Shown in pieces: positions 16,070-23,763 of a stretch of 64,000 nucleotides of DNA. Below the pieces are notes generated by a model, which was given only the letters and a program-made list of their open reading frames with translations, did not search any database and had not been told where the DNA came from. The DNA is from Streptomyces albus subsp. albus (GTDB taxonomy: Bacteria; Actinomycetota; Actinomycetes; Streptomycetales; Streptomycetaceae): contig NZ_JODR01000001.1 in assembly GCF_000725885.1 (NCBI RefSeq), positions 353,139 to 417,138 on the forward strand, given 5' to 3'. The position numbers and the translations under genes were made by a program. Each line of letters begins with the position of its first letter. The first letter of the stretch is position 1.

Positions 16070-18286
16070 CTACCTCCGGTTCTGGTGCTCGGCCTCATTC
16101 TGCCGGGCCCGCTCGGCGGCTGCCGACCGTATGCCGGTCGCCTTCTCGATGAACTCGGCTTGCGTCATACGTCCGTTGCGGGCCCACCACTCTTTGAGCT
16201 CGTCGGACGCGCGGGTGTAGGCGATCCTCGCCGGCCCCGAGAACAGGGTCGCCGGGTCGACGCCGTCGGCCTCGGCCCGCTTGTTGAGCAGGTAGCCGCG
16301 GCACGCCTCCTCGGCCTTGAGGTACTGGTCGTACACGTACTCGTCGTACAGGGCGCGGGCCTCGCGGCGCGTAATACGCCGCTCCTCGGGCTCCTGGTCG
16401 GAGGCGTCGGACGTGTGCGACAGGGCGTCGGACACGTCCGACCACGCGTCGTCGTCGGCGAGCCGTCCCCACTCCTCCGGGTCCGGCGCCGGGCGCACCG
16501 CTGCATCGAGCGCGTCACGGTCGGCCAGCAGGTCGACCACGGCATCGCCCGTGTCCGACGCGGCCGGCATAGGCACCGCGTCGCGGTGATCCATCTCGGC
16601 AGCGATCCGGGCGAGCTCGCCCTCGTCGGCGTACTGCATGCACCACGCGAGATCGTCGTCGGACACGTCCGACAGATCGTCGGCCAGCCGTCCGCCCGGG
16701 AAGTGCCGGGCGAGCATGTCGCGCCGGCGGGCCTCGGCCGCGAGATCCGCCAGCGTGCCAGGGTCGGCAGCGCGGGCCCGCGTGGCGAGGTCGGCATCGG
16801 ACAGACGCGCCAGCTCGGGCCGCACACCGGGCAGGCGCGCGGCTAGGTCGCGCCGGTCCATCTCCGCCATGACGGCCAGGAGATCCCGCTCGTTGTCGAG
16901 CAGGGGCACGGCACGGGCGAGCTCGTCGTCGCCGTACGCGGTGAGGTCACCGCGGCGCACGTCGCCCTGTACCCGGTCGCGTAGCTGCTCGCGGTCGCGC
17001 CGGTCGGCCTCGGCCTCGATCCGGGAGCGGGCCCGGTCGTCGAGTGTGCCGCTGCGCATGGCGGCGGCGAGCTGGTCGTCGCTCATCTCCCGCACGCTCG
17101 CGTCGTCGCCCGACCAGACACGGGCGGCGTCAACCTGCTCGGGCGTCGTCTCGCGGCGCGGCTTCGGCAAGTTCGAGGCTCCGGGCTGTTCGCGCGCCCG
17201 CAGGCGTCGTAGGTCGGGGTGCGCGGCGAGGTGGTCGCGCTGCGCCTTCTGCCACTGCCGCACCTTCGCGCGGGCGGCGCGCTGCGCCTCCGGGGAGACG
17301 GCGGCGGCCTCCCGACGCTTCCATTTGCGGATGTTCCGCTCGATGGCGCGCTGCCGCTGCCCGGCCTCGTACCCGGCAGGGTCGCTCTCGGCCTGCTCGA
17401 CGACTGTCAGACCCGGGGTGTATGCGGACACGCTGTGCCGGCAGTTCGGGTGCTGGAGCCCTGCGTGGCGCGCCTCGTCGAGGCTGCCCGCTACCCGCAC
17501 CGGCACCATGCGGCCGTCCTCGGTGGCGTGCTCGGCCTCGACGGTGCGCTCACCGGTCGGCCCGTCCAGCGCGAGTACGCGGCCCTCCCACGGGCGGCAC
17601 AGCGGGCACTCGCGCGGCGCGTTCGACACGATGACCAGCCCTACACCGGCCTCGGTCAGCGTGCGCGTGTGCGCCTCGGTCGCGGCCCTGGCGGTCGCCG
17701 TGCGTACGGCCATCTCGGCGTATGACGTGAGCTGCCAGCGTCGGCCCGCACGGTCAGTGAAACCGGAGATGCCTCGGTCCGCGAAGCGCTGCATGGCGTT
17801 CTGCGTGGCCTGGCGGCGGGTGGCGATGCCGAGTGACACGTCGCCGACGACGGTCGACACGATGTCGCGGAAGCCATCGAGTACGGCGCGCAGAATGCTG
17901 CGGTGCGTCGCCGTGAGGCGGTCGACCGTCTCTTGTGCGATGCGGTCGACGGCCTGCGCCTGCGGGGTGACCTCGTCGACCAGCCGTCGGGCGTCGTCGT
18001 CGAGGGCGCCCAGCTCAGCCATGCCCGCGCGGTGCCCGACGTTGTAGGCGTCGGCGACCGCGTCGAACACGTCAAGCGTGACGGCGCGGCCGAGCTCGTC
18101 GACAACGGCTTGAGACGACCGGCGCAACGCCTGTACGGCGGCGAGCTTCCGCTCGGCCCACCCGGGCGCGTCGAGACCGGCCGCGAGCTGGCGGGCGATG
18201 ATGCCGAGTAGCCGCTCCTCGGCGCCCGCGTACAGATCGCGCGTCCGCTCCGCGAGGGGTTCGACCATGCCCGGGTGAATCGGCAT
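16070..18286 (-). CDS. MuF-type minor head protein with long repeat-bearing C-terminus
   Basis: This is a 738-residue protein. GGAGGT eight bases before the ATG sets the start. The N-terminal 350 residues match phage minor capsid protein 2 / SPP1 gp7-MuF proteins: helical body, then CPLCRPWEGRVLALDG and LQHPNCRHSVSAYTPG, the Cys/His signature. The remainder is unusual: from about residue 420 to 600 are at least four degenerate units of about 38 residues, each with (S/D)D.(Q/E)LA and ending in A.E.DRRD, followed by an acidic linker and a C-terminal helical domain (ARALYDEYVYDQYLKAEEACRGY). Such MuF C-termini often carry effector or ejected domains; none is recognised here. Confidence 0.82.
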   Translation of the reverse strand: MPIHPGMVEPLAERTRDLYAGAEERLLGIIARQLAAGLDAPGWAERKLAAVQALRRSSQAVVDELGRAVTLDVFDAVADAYNVGHRAGMAELGALDDDARRLVDEVTPQAQAVDRIAQETVDRLTATHRSILRAVLDGFRDIVSTVVGDVSLGIATRRQATQNAMQRFADRGISGFTDRAGRRWQLTSYAEMAVRTATARAATEAHTRTLTEAGVGLVIVSNAPRECPLCRPWEGRVLALDGPTGERTVEAEHATEDGRMVPVRVAGSLDEARHAGLQHPNCRHSVSAYTPGLTVVEQAESDPAGYEAGQRQRAIERNIRKWKRREAAAVSPEAQRAARAKVRQWQKAQRDHLAAHPDLRRLRAREQPGASNLPKPRRETTPEQVDAARVWSGDDASVREMSDDQLAAAMRSGTLDDRARSRIEAEADRRDREQLRDRVQGDVRRGDLTAYGDDELARAVPLLDNERDLLAVMAEMDRRDLAARLPGVRPELARLSDADLATRARAADPGTLADLAAEARRRDMLARHFPGGRLADDLSDVSDDDLAWCMQYADEGELARIAAEMDHRDAVPMPAASDTGDAVVDLLADRDALDAAVRPAPDPEEWGRLADDDAWSDVSDALSHTSDASDQEPEERRITRREARALYDEYVYDQYLKAEEACRGYLLNKRAEADGVDPATLFSGPARIAYTRASDELKEWWARNGRMTQAEFIEKATGIRSAAAERARQNEAEHQNRR

Positions 18287-18394
18287 CGACGTACCTCCTT
18301 CGTGTGAAGTACGTCGCGCAACCCCCGCGCTGACCTGCGGTGATAATCCCGTGTCACGTAGCACGCCAACGCGCGGTTGAGCGATGGTGCCCGC

Positions 18395-18541
18395 ATGAAA
18401 CTGGATCTCGCGGTGCCGGTCGCCGTCGGTGTGCTGTGCCTGGTCGTTGTCGGTTTGGTCGCGGTCGTGATGCTGGGACGGAACGGGGAGAGACGGGAAC
18501 GTGCCGAGCGTGTGCTCCGCATCCTTTTCCGTGCCGAGTAG
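18395..18541 (+). CDS. 48-residue single-TM peptide on opposite strand
   Basis: Plus-strand frame between portal and MuF genes, in a 259-bp gap of the leftward operon. MKLDLAVPVAVGVL leads into one hydrophobic segment (about residues 5-27), then a basic amphipathic tail (GRNGERRERAERVLRILFRAE). GATAAT at 18342-18347 could be a -10 box. Short basic TM peptides are common phage accessory genes, but no family is recognised. Confidence 0.5.
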   Translation: MKLDLAVPVAVGVLCLVVVGLVAVVMLGRNGERRERAERVLRILFRAE

Positions 18542-18545
18542 TCCG

Positions 18546-20018
18546 TCACATGGGGAAGGCGTCAACGGGTGCGCCCGCGCCGGTCTCGGCGAGGATCGCG
18601 TCGACCTCGGCCTGTACGTCGCCGTCGTCCCACTCCGGGTGAAGGATCTTCACCTTGGTCTTGGTGGAGATGGCGCCGGCGCGGCTGAGCAGGTCGAGCG
18701 TCGTCGCGGTCTGCTGCTCGGACTCGGCGACACCGGCCCCGAACTCGACAGCGGGGCGCTCGGGCGTGATGCGCTGCCCGAACTGAACGGCGTCGAGCTG
18801 CAACAGGACGTGCAGCATGTCGGCGAGCGGGTGCCGGAAGTGGCCGGCTTTCTTCTTCCGGGTCGTCATGCTCCGGGAGTCGCGGGAGTCCGACTCGGTT
18901 GCGGTGATGGGCTGTCCGCCGCCGTCGAGGCCGAAGGACTGGGCGGAGTAGCCGGCGGACTGGGCGGCCTGCCGCATCGTGGCTTCCGCGGTGCGCTGGT
19001 GCTCGTCGACGCGGATGGCGAACTGAGCGAGCGTAATGCCGTTGCCCTCGGTCGGGGGCATCCGGAGTGAGGTCCATACCTCGCGGTCCTCGTCGAAGCT
19101 GGCGCCCCGGCCGGGCCCGTCGTCGCGGAGGTAGCCGTCCGGCACGATCAGCCGGGCGCGGGCGAGGCGGATGTCTCGGAGCCAGCTCGTCCAGGTCTCG
19201 TCGAGGCCGTCGAACAGGTCGTAGAGCGGGGCCGCGTAGTCGCTGCGCCCGAGGGGGGCGCCGCGGTGCCGCCTGTTCGGGAGCATGTTCGGCACGTATG
19301 CGGCTGTCAGGTCCCGGATACCGGTGCTGATCGTCTGCCCGTCGCCGTCGGTGTCGAGGGAGGTGGACAGTTCGGCCGTGTCCGGGTGCTCCGTGAGGGG
19401 CACGGGGCGGCCGACGTTGTCGGCGGTGCCCTGGTACAGGGCGTGCGTGATGCGGCCGGGCTCGTGCCGTTCGAAGTGGCGCAGCACGGTGTGGGCGTCG
19501 CCGGTCGCCAGCTCGCGCCAGAAGGTGACGGCGCGCAGCATGCCGAACCGGAACTCGGGGATCGCGGCGTCGGGCTGCACCACGTCGAGGATGGGCCGGT
19601 CGACAAGGTCGCGGTCCCAGGTGGCGCGCAGGTAGACGCTGCCGAGTGCGGCGGCCTGCTCGGCGCCTGAGATGAGGGTCTGCTGTACGCGGCCCTCGTC
19701 GAGCAGCACGTCGAGGCGGGCCTGTGTGGCGGTGTCGGTGACGGTGATCGCTGGCATGTCCGCGAACAGCAAGTCGGCCGACGTGCTGGCGATGTCGCCG
19801 GGCAGGGGCACGTGCAGCCGGGTGTCTCGCCGCGGGTGGTGGTCGAGGGACGTGCGGCCCCACAGACGGCGCCGCTCCGTCGGACGCGGGTGGTGCTCGT
19901 AGAGGCGGGCCAGGCGGCGCCGGTCGCCGGCGTACCACGTGTCGTCGACGGCGATCTCGCGGTACACCTCGGCCCACTGCGGCGGCGGCCACGGGGCGCC
20001 GGTCTCAGGGAGCGGCAT
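18546..20018 (-). CDS. Portal protein
   Basis: This 490-residue dodecameric-portal candidate lies directly after the terminases. It has PLPGDIASTSADLLFADMPAI, YLRATWDRDLVDRPILDVVQPD, a long helical clip/stem region (SDYAAPLYDLFDGLDETWTSWLRDIRLARARLIVP) and FGLDGGGQPITATESDSRDSRS near residue 365. These are features of SPP1 gp6/PBSX-type portals of actinophages. AGGAGGT lies eight bases before the ATG, and the start overlaps the previous small gene by 14 bp. Confidence 0.88.
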   Translation of the reverse strand: MPLPETGAPWPPPQWAEVYREIAVDDTWYAGDRRRLARLYEHHPRPTERRRLWGRTSLDHHPRRDTRLHVPLPGDIASTSADLLFADMPAITVTDTATQARLDVLLDEGRVQQTLISGAEQAAALGSVYLRATWDRDLVDRPILDVVQPDAAIPEFRFGMLRAVTFWRELATGDAHTVLRHFERHEPGRITHALYQGTADNVGRPVPLTEHPDTAELSTSLDTDGDGQTISTGIRDLTAAYVPNMLPNRRHRGAPLGRSDYAAPLYDLFDGLDETWTSWLRDIRLARARLIVPDGYLRDDGPGRGASFDEDREVWTSLRMPPTEGNGITLAQFAIRVDEHQRTAEATMRQAAQSAGYSAQSFGLDGGGQPITATESDSRDSRSMTTRKKKAGHFRHPLADMLHVLLQLDAVQFGQRITPERPAVEFGAGVAESEQQTATTLDLLSRAGAISTKTKVKILHPEWDDGDVQAEVDAILAETGAGAPVDAFPM

Positions 20019-20199
20019 CCGGGGTCACCTCCTGGGCGGTGCGGTCGAGCGCGTCGGCGGCGGCCCGGAACAGGTCGGCGAGGGCGGGCGTGAACGGCTT
20101 GCCCGGTGCGATGGTCAGCTCGCCGATTTCGCTCGTGTGGTCGCCGATGGTGAGCCGTACGGGCAGGGTGACTGTTGGGGCAGTCGGGGTGTCGGCCAT
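20005..20199 (-). CDS. 64-residue conserved small protein between terminase and portal
   Basis: Start ATG overlaps the large terminase stop (TGATG). The sequence MADTPTAPTVTLPVRLTIGD continues with EIGELTIAP and a C-terminal helix (ALADLFRAAADALDRTAQEV). A beta-hairpin followed by one helix is suggested. Small coupled genes at this site are common in Streptomyces phages; function unknown. Confidence 0.65.
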   Translation of the reverse strand: MADTPTAPTVTLPVRLTIGDHTSEIGELTIAPGKPFTPALADLFRAAADALDRTAQEVTPDAAP

Positions 20200-21455
20200 C
20201 AGGCGGCAGCCTCCTCGGGGCGGTGCGTGGTGAGTAGGTGGCGCCACTCGTGGGCCGTGGAGTGGATGACGTAGCGCAGCGCATCGACGCTGTGGTCGTC
20301 GACCTTCAAGGGCTTGTCCTCGCCGACCTCGGTCGCCTTCGGGTCCCAGGAGTATCCGGGTAGCTCGTCGAGCAGTCCCTCGCATGAGCGGTGGACGAGT
20401 AGGCGGCCGGCGGCGAGCAGCGCGGCCACGGACCGGATGCCGTCTGACACGTCGTTGACGGCCCGGGCGATGCCCGGGTGTCCGTCGGCCCACAGCTGCG
20501 TGATGAACGACGCGGCCGACGGGTCGATGAACGTCCACTCGGGCGCTGCGCCGAGCTCGCCGAGCCAGTCGCGGACGGCGGTGCTGTACTGGGCGTCGGT
20601 CATGCTGCGGTGCGTGGCGCGGGAGTCGTGCCGCCACTCCGCGCACACGTACAGGCGGTCGTCGACACCCTCGCCGAGCAGCAGCGCGGCGAACGGGTTC
20701 GTCGTGCCGTAGTCCAGCCCGACCCAATGGCGGCGCATGGACGGCAGCTCGTCGACGACGTGCCGGTCTTCGTCCCACATGTCGTAGATGGCGCCCTCGG
20801 CGACGACCCACGCACCGTCGATCATGCGGCGGCGCCAGAGGCCGACGTACTCGGCGGCGAGCGCGTCGACGTAAGCGGCCGACAAGCTCGGGTTGTCGCG
20901 CAGCTTGAAGTGCCACGCGCGCATGTCCAGCTCGGTCGACCGGTCGAGGTAGCCCTTCTTGAGCCAGTGCCGGGGCGAGTCCGGGTTCGTGGTGGCGAAC
21001 AGCCGCGCGCCGGGGGCGGAGAGGCGGGCGAGGAGCTGCGTCCAGAAACCCTCTGGCATGAGGGTCGCCTCGTCGACGTACGCGAGCTGTGCCGTCAGTC
21101 CGCGGAGTCGGCCCTCGGCGCGGGCGTCGGCGGCGCCGATCAGGTGGACGGTGCGGCCCAGGATGGTCGCTGTGGTGGCGCCGCGGGTGTGCACGACGTG
21201 CCGGGCGAGGGGCCCGAACAGTGCGGCGTCTTGCAGGGGGTCGAGGCAGTTGCGTTCGATCGTCTGGAGCGACCGGCCGCAGATGATGATGAGCCCGGAG
21301 GGGCCGGCGGTGGCGACGGCGATCACGAACGCCAACAGTGAGGCGATCGTCTTGCCGCTGCGCACCGACCCGTGCCACAAGTTGATGCGGGCGCGCGCCT
21401 GCCCGATGCTGCGGAGCTGCTTGCGGGACAGGGGCAGTGAGTCGAGGTTGAGCAC
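20199..21455 (-). CDS. terL: Terminase large subunit (PBSX/Terminase_3 family)
   Basis: This 418-residue packaging motor has an ATPase domain with Walker A GSVRSGKT (residues 29-36), Walker B LAYVDEAT (about 124-131) and the coupling motif TTNPDS (155-160). The nuclease domain has GLDYGTT (D248), FIDPSAASF and a late KVDDHSVDALRY acid cluster, consistent with RNase-H-like headful or cos cleavage. GTG start with TAGGAGGTG ten bases upstream. Follows the small subunit by 13 bp. Confidence 0.93.
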   Translation of the reverse strand: MLNLDSLPLSRKQLRSIGQARARINLWHGSVRSGKTIASLLAFVIAVATAGPSGLIIICGRSLQTIERNCLDPLQDAALFGPLARHVVHTRGATTATILGRTVHLIGAADARAEGRLRGLTAQLAYVDEATLMPEGFWTQLLARLSAPGARLFATTNPDSPRHWLKKGYLDRSTELDMRAWHFKLRDNPSLSAAYVDALAAEYVGLWRRRMIDGAWVVAEGAIYDMWDEDRHVVDELPSMRRHWVGLDYGTTNPFAALLLGEGVDDRLYVCAEWRHDSRATHRSMTDAQYSTAVRDWLGELGAAPEWTFIDPSAASFITQLWADGHPGIARAVNDVSDGIRSVAALLAAGRLLVHRSCEGLLDELPGYSWDPKATEVGEDKPLKVDDHSVDALRYVIHSTAHEWRHLLTTHRPEEAAA

Positions 21456-21468
21456 TGCGGCTCACCTC

Positions 21469-21981
21469 CTACTCGGCGCCCCCGTCGTCCGCGTCGTCGT
21501 CGGCTGCGCGGGTCAGTGCCTCGCCGAGTGCGCCGAGCATGCTGCGCACCTGGTCGGCTCCCTCGCCTCCCTCGGCGGGGGCCAACTTGAGTGACTGCTG
21601 AATGGCGGTGCCGGTCGCGGCGATGATCTGCCGTTGGTCGGGAAATCGCGGCTTGTCGAGGTGCACCTCGTGCCATTCGCCGTCCCGGCCGGCGAACTCG
21701 CCGTAGGTCGTGGGGGCCCAGAGCTGGGCGCGCAGGCGCTCGGCGTCCTGGTGCAGCGTCTCGGCGAGCCGGACCCGGCGGGCGGCGAGGTCGATACGGC
21801 GCGCCTCGGTGGCGGCGACCACTTCGGGCCCGCGCTCGAAGGTGAGGCCCAGGTCGCGGGCGATCTTTGACACGGTGCTCGGTGAGCGGCGGATCTCGCG
21901 GGCGATCTCGTTGCGTGCCTTGCCCTGCGCGTGGAGGCGGCGCACCTGCTCGCGGTCGGTGTCGGTGAGTGGGCGCGGCAT
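21469..21981 (-). CDS. terS: Terminase small subunit
   Basis: This 170-residue protein's N-terminal 45 residues form a helix-turn-helix (REQVRRLHAQGKARNEIAREI RRSPSTVSKIARDLG) for pac/cos recognition. Then come a long helical oligomerisation region and an acidic tail (AADDDADDGGAE) likely to contact the large subunit. It lies just upstream of terL with GGAGGTGACCACCC before the ATG. First gene of the late operon after a strong hairpin. Confidence 0.85.
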   Translation of the reverse strand: MPRPLTDTDREQVRRLHAQGKARNEIAREIRRSPSTVSKIARDLGLTFERGPEVVAATEARRIDLAARRVRLAETLHQDAERLRAQLWAPTTYGEFAGRDGEWHEVHLDKPRFPDQRQIIAATGTAIQQSLKLAPAEGGEGADQVRSMLGALGEALTRAADDDADDGGAE

Positions 21982-22000
21982 GGGTGGTCACCTCCTCGCG

Positions 22001-22046
22001 TGGGCATGCGAAACGCCCCGCCGCGGTGGAGTTGCGGCGGGGCGTT
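22001..22046 (-). terminator. Hairpin + TTTC + ATGCCCA module upstream of terminase
   Basis: Minus strand: perfect 13-bp stem AACGCCCCGCCGC / GCGGCGGGGCGTT with nine-base loop (22046-22012), TTCGC, then ATGCCCA (22007-22001), then GAGGAGG and the terS ATG. Strongest of the four copies; the stem ends in GTTTCG, suitable for a leftward terminator. Confidence 0.78.
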
Positions 22047-22125
22047 GGGTGGCTGCTTCCGGGCATGCCGGAGACGCGGCCCACTTTAGGTCACGTTTTG
22101 ATCACGGCGCAACCCTGGACTGTGG

Positions 22126-22602
22126 TTACTCCTTGGGGCACAGGGTCTTGCGCAGCGCGGCGTTCAGCTCGGCGCCTTGTGCGTCGGTGAGCGGGTGGGC
22201 GTCGTTGCCGAACCGCTGTGCGGCGAGGTAGTCGAGGCGCTGTGCCCCGCCGTCGAGGGCGCTGCACTGGTTGCGGCCGGCGTCGATGGCCTTGTCCGGC
22301 TCGGCGGTCAGGGTCGGGTCTACCGCCGCGATGGCGTCGAGGTAGGCCGTGCGGTCGGCGCCGGTCGGCTCCGGGGGGATGCCGTGTGATCTCTCAGTGT
22401 CGGCCTGGCTGTCCTTGTCGGCCGTCGCGCTCGCGCTGGGTCTGGGCTTGCTGTCGCTGGTCGCGCTCGTGTCGTCGTCGGTGCCGACGATGACGGCAGC
22501 GATGAGGAAGGCAGGGATACCGACGAAGAGCAGAGGCTTGGGGATGCGCTTCTTGCGGGGCGGCCGGTGGCGGTGGGGTTGGGGCTGGTACTGGGGGTGC
22601 AT
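22126..22602 (-). CDS. DUF732-like membrane-anchored protein
   Basis: This 158-residue protein has a basic, Pro/His-rich cytoplasmic N-terminus, one TM segment (about residues 23-41, LLFVGIPAFLIAAVIVG), a disordered Ser/Asp/Lys linker, and an extracytoplasmic domain. That domain carries AYLDAIAAVDPTL, AIDAGRNQCSALDGG and LTDAQGAELNAALRKTLCP. The two cysteines and the helix order match DUF732, a small secreted actinobacterial domain. CTGGAG precedes the ATG. Expression from a prophage could alter the lysogen surface (inference). Confidence 0.68.
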   Translation of the reverse strand: MHPQYQPQPHRHRPPRKKRIPKPLLFVGIPAFLIAAVIVGTDDDTSATSDSKPRPSASATADKDSQADTERSHGIPPEPTGADRTAYLDAIAAVDPTLTAEPDKAIDAGRNQCSALDGGAQRLDYLAAQRFGNDAHPLTDAQGAELNAALRKTLCPKE

Positions 22603-22691
22603 GCGCGTGCGCTCCAGAGTCGAACGGGCCGGGGGTGGCGTGTGGTTCGACTACCGGAGCGCACGCGCGGTTGTATGACGGGCGCTGTCCG

Positions 22692-23027
22692 CTACTCGGC
22701 GTCGGCGGTGGACACGTCGCGCACGTGCGGGTACGCGGTGTGTGCCGGGTTGGGCATCTGCTCGGGCGTGCCGTCCGGGAGCGCGTAGCGGATGGCGATG
22801 ATGTGCGGCGCGGTGCCGTCGGGTACCTCGCGGTAGCACCAGGCGCGCCGGTAGGCGCGGGCGAGCAGGCGCACGGCCAGGCGCAGCGGCTCGGCTGCGG
22901 TGCCGTGTGCGCGCATGAGTACGGCGAGGTCGTCGCGCATGTCCTCGTCGAGTACGCGGACGGAGACGGGTCGGCCGACGGCCGGCGGGGTCGGGGTGCT
23001 GCGGCGGGTAGGGTTGCTGTCAGCCAT
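22692..23027 (-). CDS. Conserved phage protein of unknown function
   Basis: This 111-residue protein opens with a disordered start, then PVSVRVLDEDMRDDLAVLMRAHGTAAEPLRLAVRLLARAYRRAW, resembling a ribbon-helix-helix-like or short helical DNA-binding segment, then IIAIRYALPDGTPEQMPNP. Start ATG 23027 has GGGAGCAACCCCCGCC upstream, one of the recurring start-associated sequences of this phage. Regulatory role is only a guess. Confidence 0.65.
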   Translation of the reverse strand: MADSNPTRRSTPTPPAVGRPVSVRVLDEDMRDDLAVLMRAHGTAAEPLRLAVRLLARAYRRAWCYREVPDGTAPHIIAIRYALPDGTPEQMPNPAHTAYPHVRDVSTADAE

Positions 23028-23108
23028 GGCGGGGGTTGCTCCCGTTCGTGGTGAGTCGGGCCCGTCCGGTGGTGGAGTCACCGCGGCGGGCCCGCGCTGG
23101 TGGTGGGC

Positions 23109-23702
23109 TTACTGGTCGCGCTGCTCGCGCAAGATTTGGTAGATGCGCGACTCGGTGAGGCCGATTTCGTCGGCGATTCGTGGCACCTTCTTGCCGCGGT
23201 CCGCCTCGGCCTTGACCACACGCGGTGTGACGGCTTGGGCGGCTTCCCCGGCAAGGCGCAGCGCCCGCACGTCGTCGAGGGTCAGCTTGTCGGCGAGGCG
23301 GTCGAGGTAGTCGTCAAGGGCGTCGGCGGCGTCGGCGCTGTATGCGGCGGCGATGTCCTTGACGTATTCGAGGGGGTCGGCGTCTGTGGGGTTGGGGTCG
23401 CCCGCGAGGGCGCGCGCGGCGATGGTTTTCCGCTCGTACTCCTCCATGATCGCGAGCATTTGTCGGCGCAGCTTCTCGGCGGGGGGTTCGGCGCTGAGGT
23501 GCTGGGCGGCGCGGCGCCGGTTGTGGTCGGCGGTGGCGGGCCGGTCGGCGGGGAGGTATCCACCAGCGGTGAGCATGCCCTCGACGGCGGCCTGTTGCCC
23601 AGCGGGGTGGGCGGGCTCCTTGCTCGGGTCGGCGCGCTCGTAGTGCAGTGTGGTCGGCTCCTCATCGGGGCCGGTCGGCTGCTGGTCATCGCTGGTGTTC
23701 AT
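23109..23702 (-). CDS. HTH-containing phage protein
   Basis: This 197-residue protein has an acidic disordered N-terminus (PDEEPTTLHYERADPSKEP), a central helical region, and a C-terminal helix-turn-helix (KKVPRIADEIGLTESRIYQILREQ) that fits a sigma-70 region 4-like or small terminase-like reader head. GACAGGAGCAGCACCGC precedes the ATG. Its position upstream of late genes makes a late-gene activator possible, but no family match is claimed. Confidence 0.65.
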   Translation of the reverse strand: MNTSDDQQPTGPDEEPTTLHYERADPSKEPAHPAGQQAAVEGMLTAGGYLPADRPATADHNRRRAAQHLSAEPPAEKLRRQMLAIMEEYERKTIAARALAGDPNPTDADPLEYVKDIAAAYSADAADALDDYLDRLADKLTLDDVRALRLAGEAAQAVTPRVVKAEADRGKKVPRIADEIGLTESRIYQILREQRDQ

Positions 23703-23728
23703 GCGGTGCTGCTCCTGTCGATGGTCGG

Positions 23729-23754
23729 GGCCCGCCCCCGGGCGGGGGCGGGCC
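23729..23754. terminator. GC hairpin between two phage genes
   Basis: Perfect 11-bp arms (GGCCCGCCCCC / GGGGGCGGGCC) with a GGGC loop lie between the leftward 456-residue gene and the HTH gene. No T-run follows, so it may be a weak terminator or an mRNA-stabilising hairpin. Confidence 0.5.
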
Positions 23755-23763
23755 GGATGGTGG

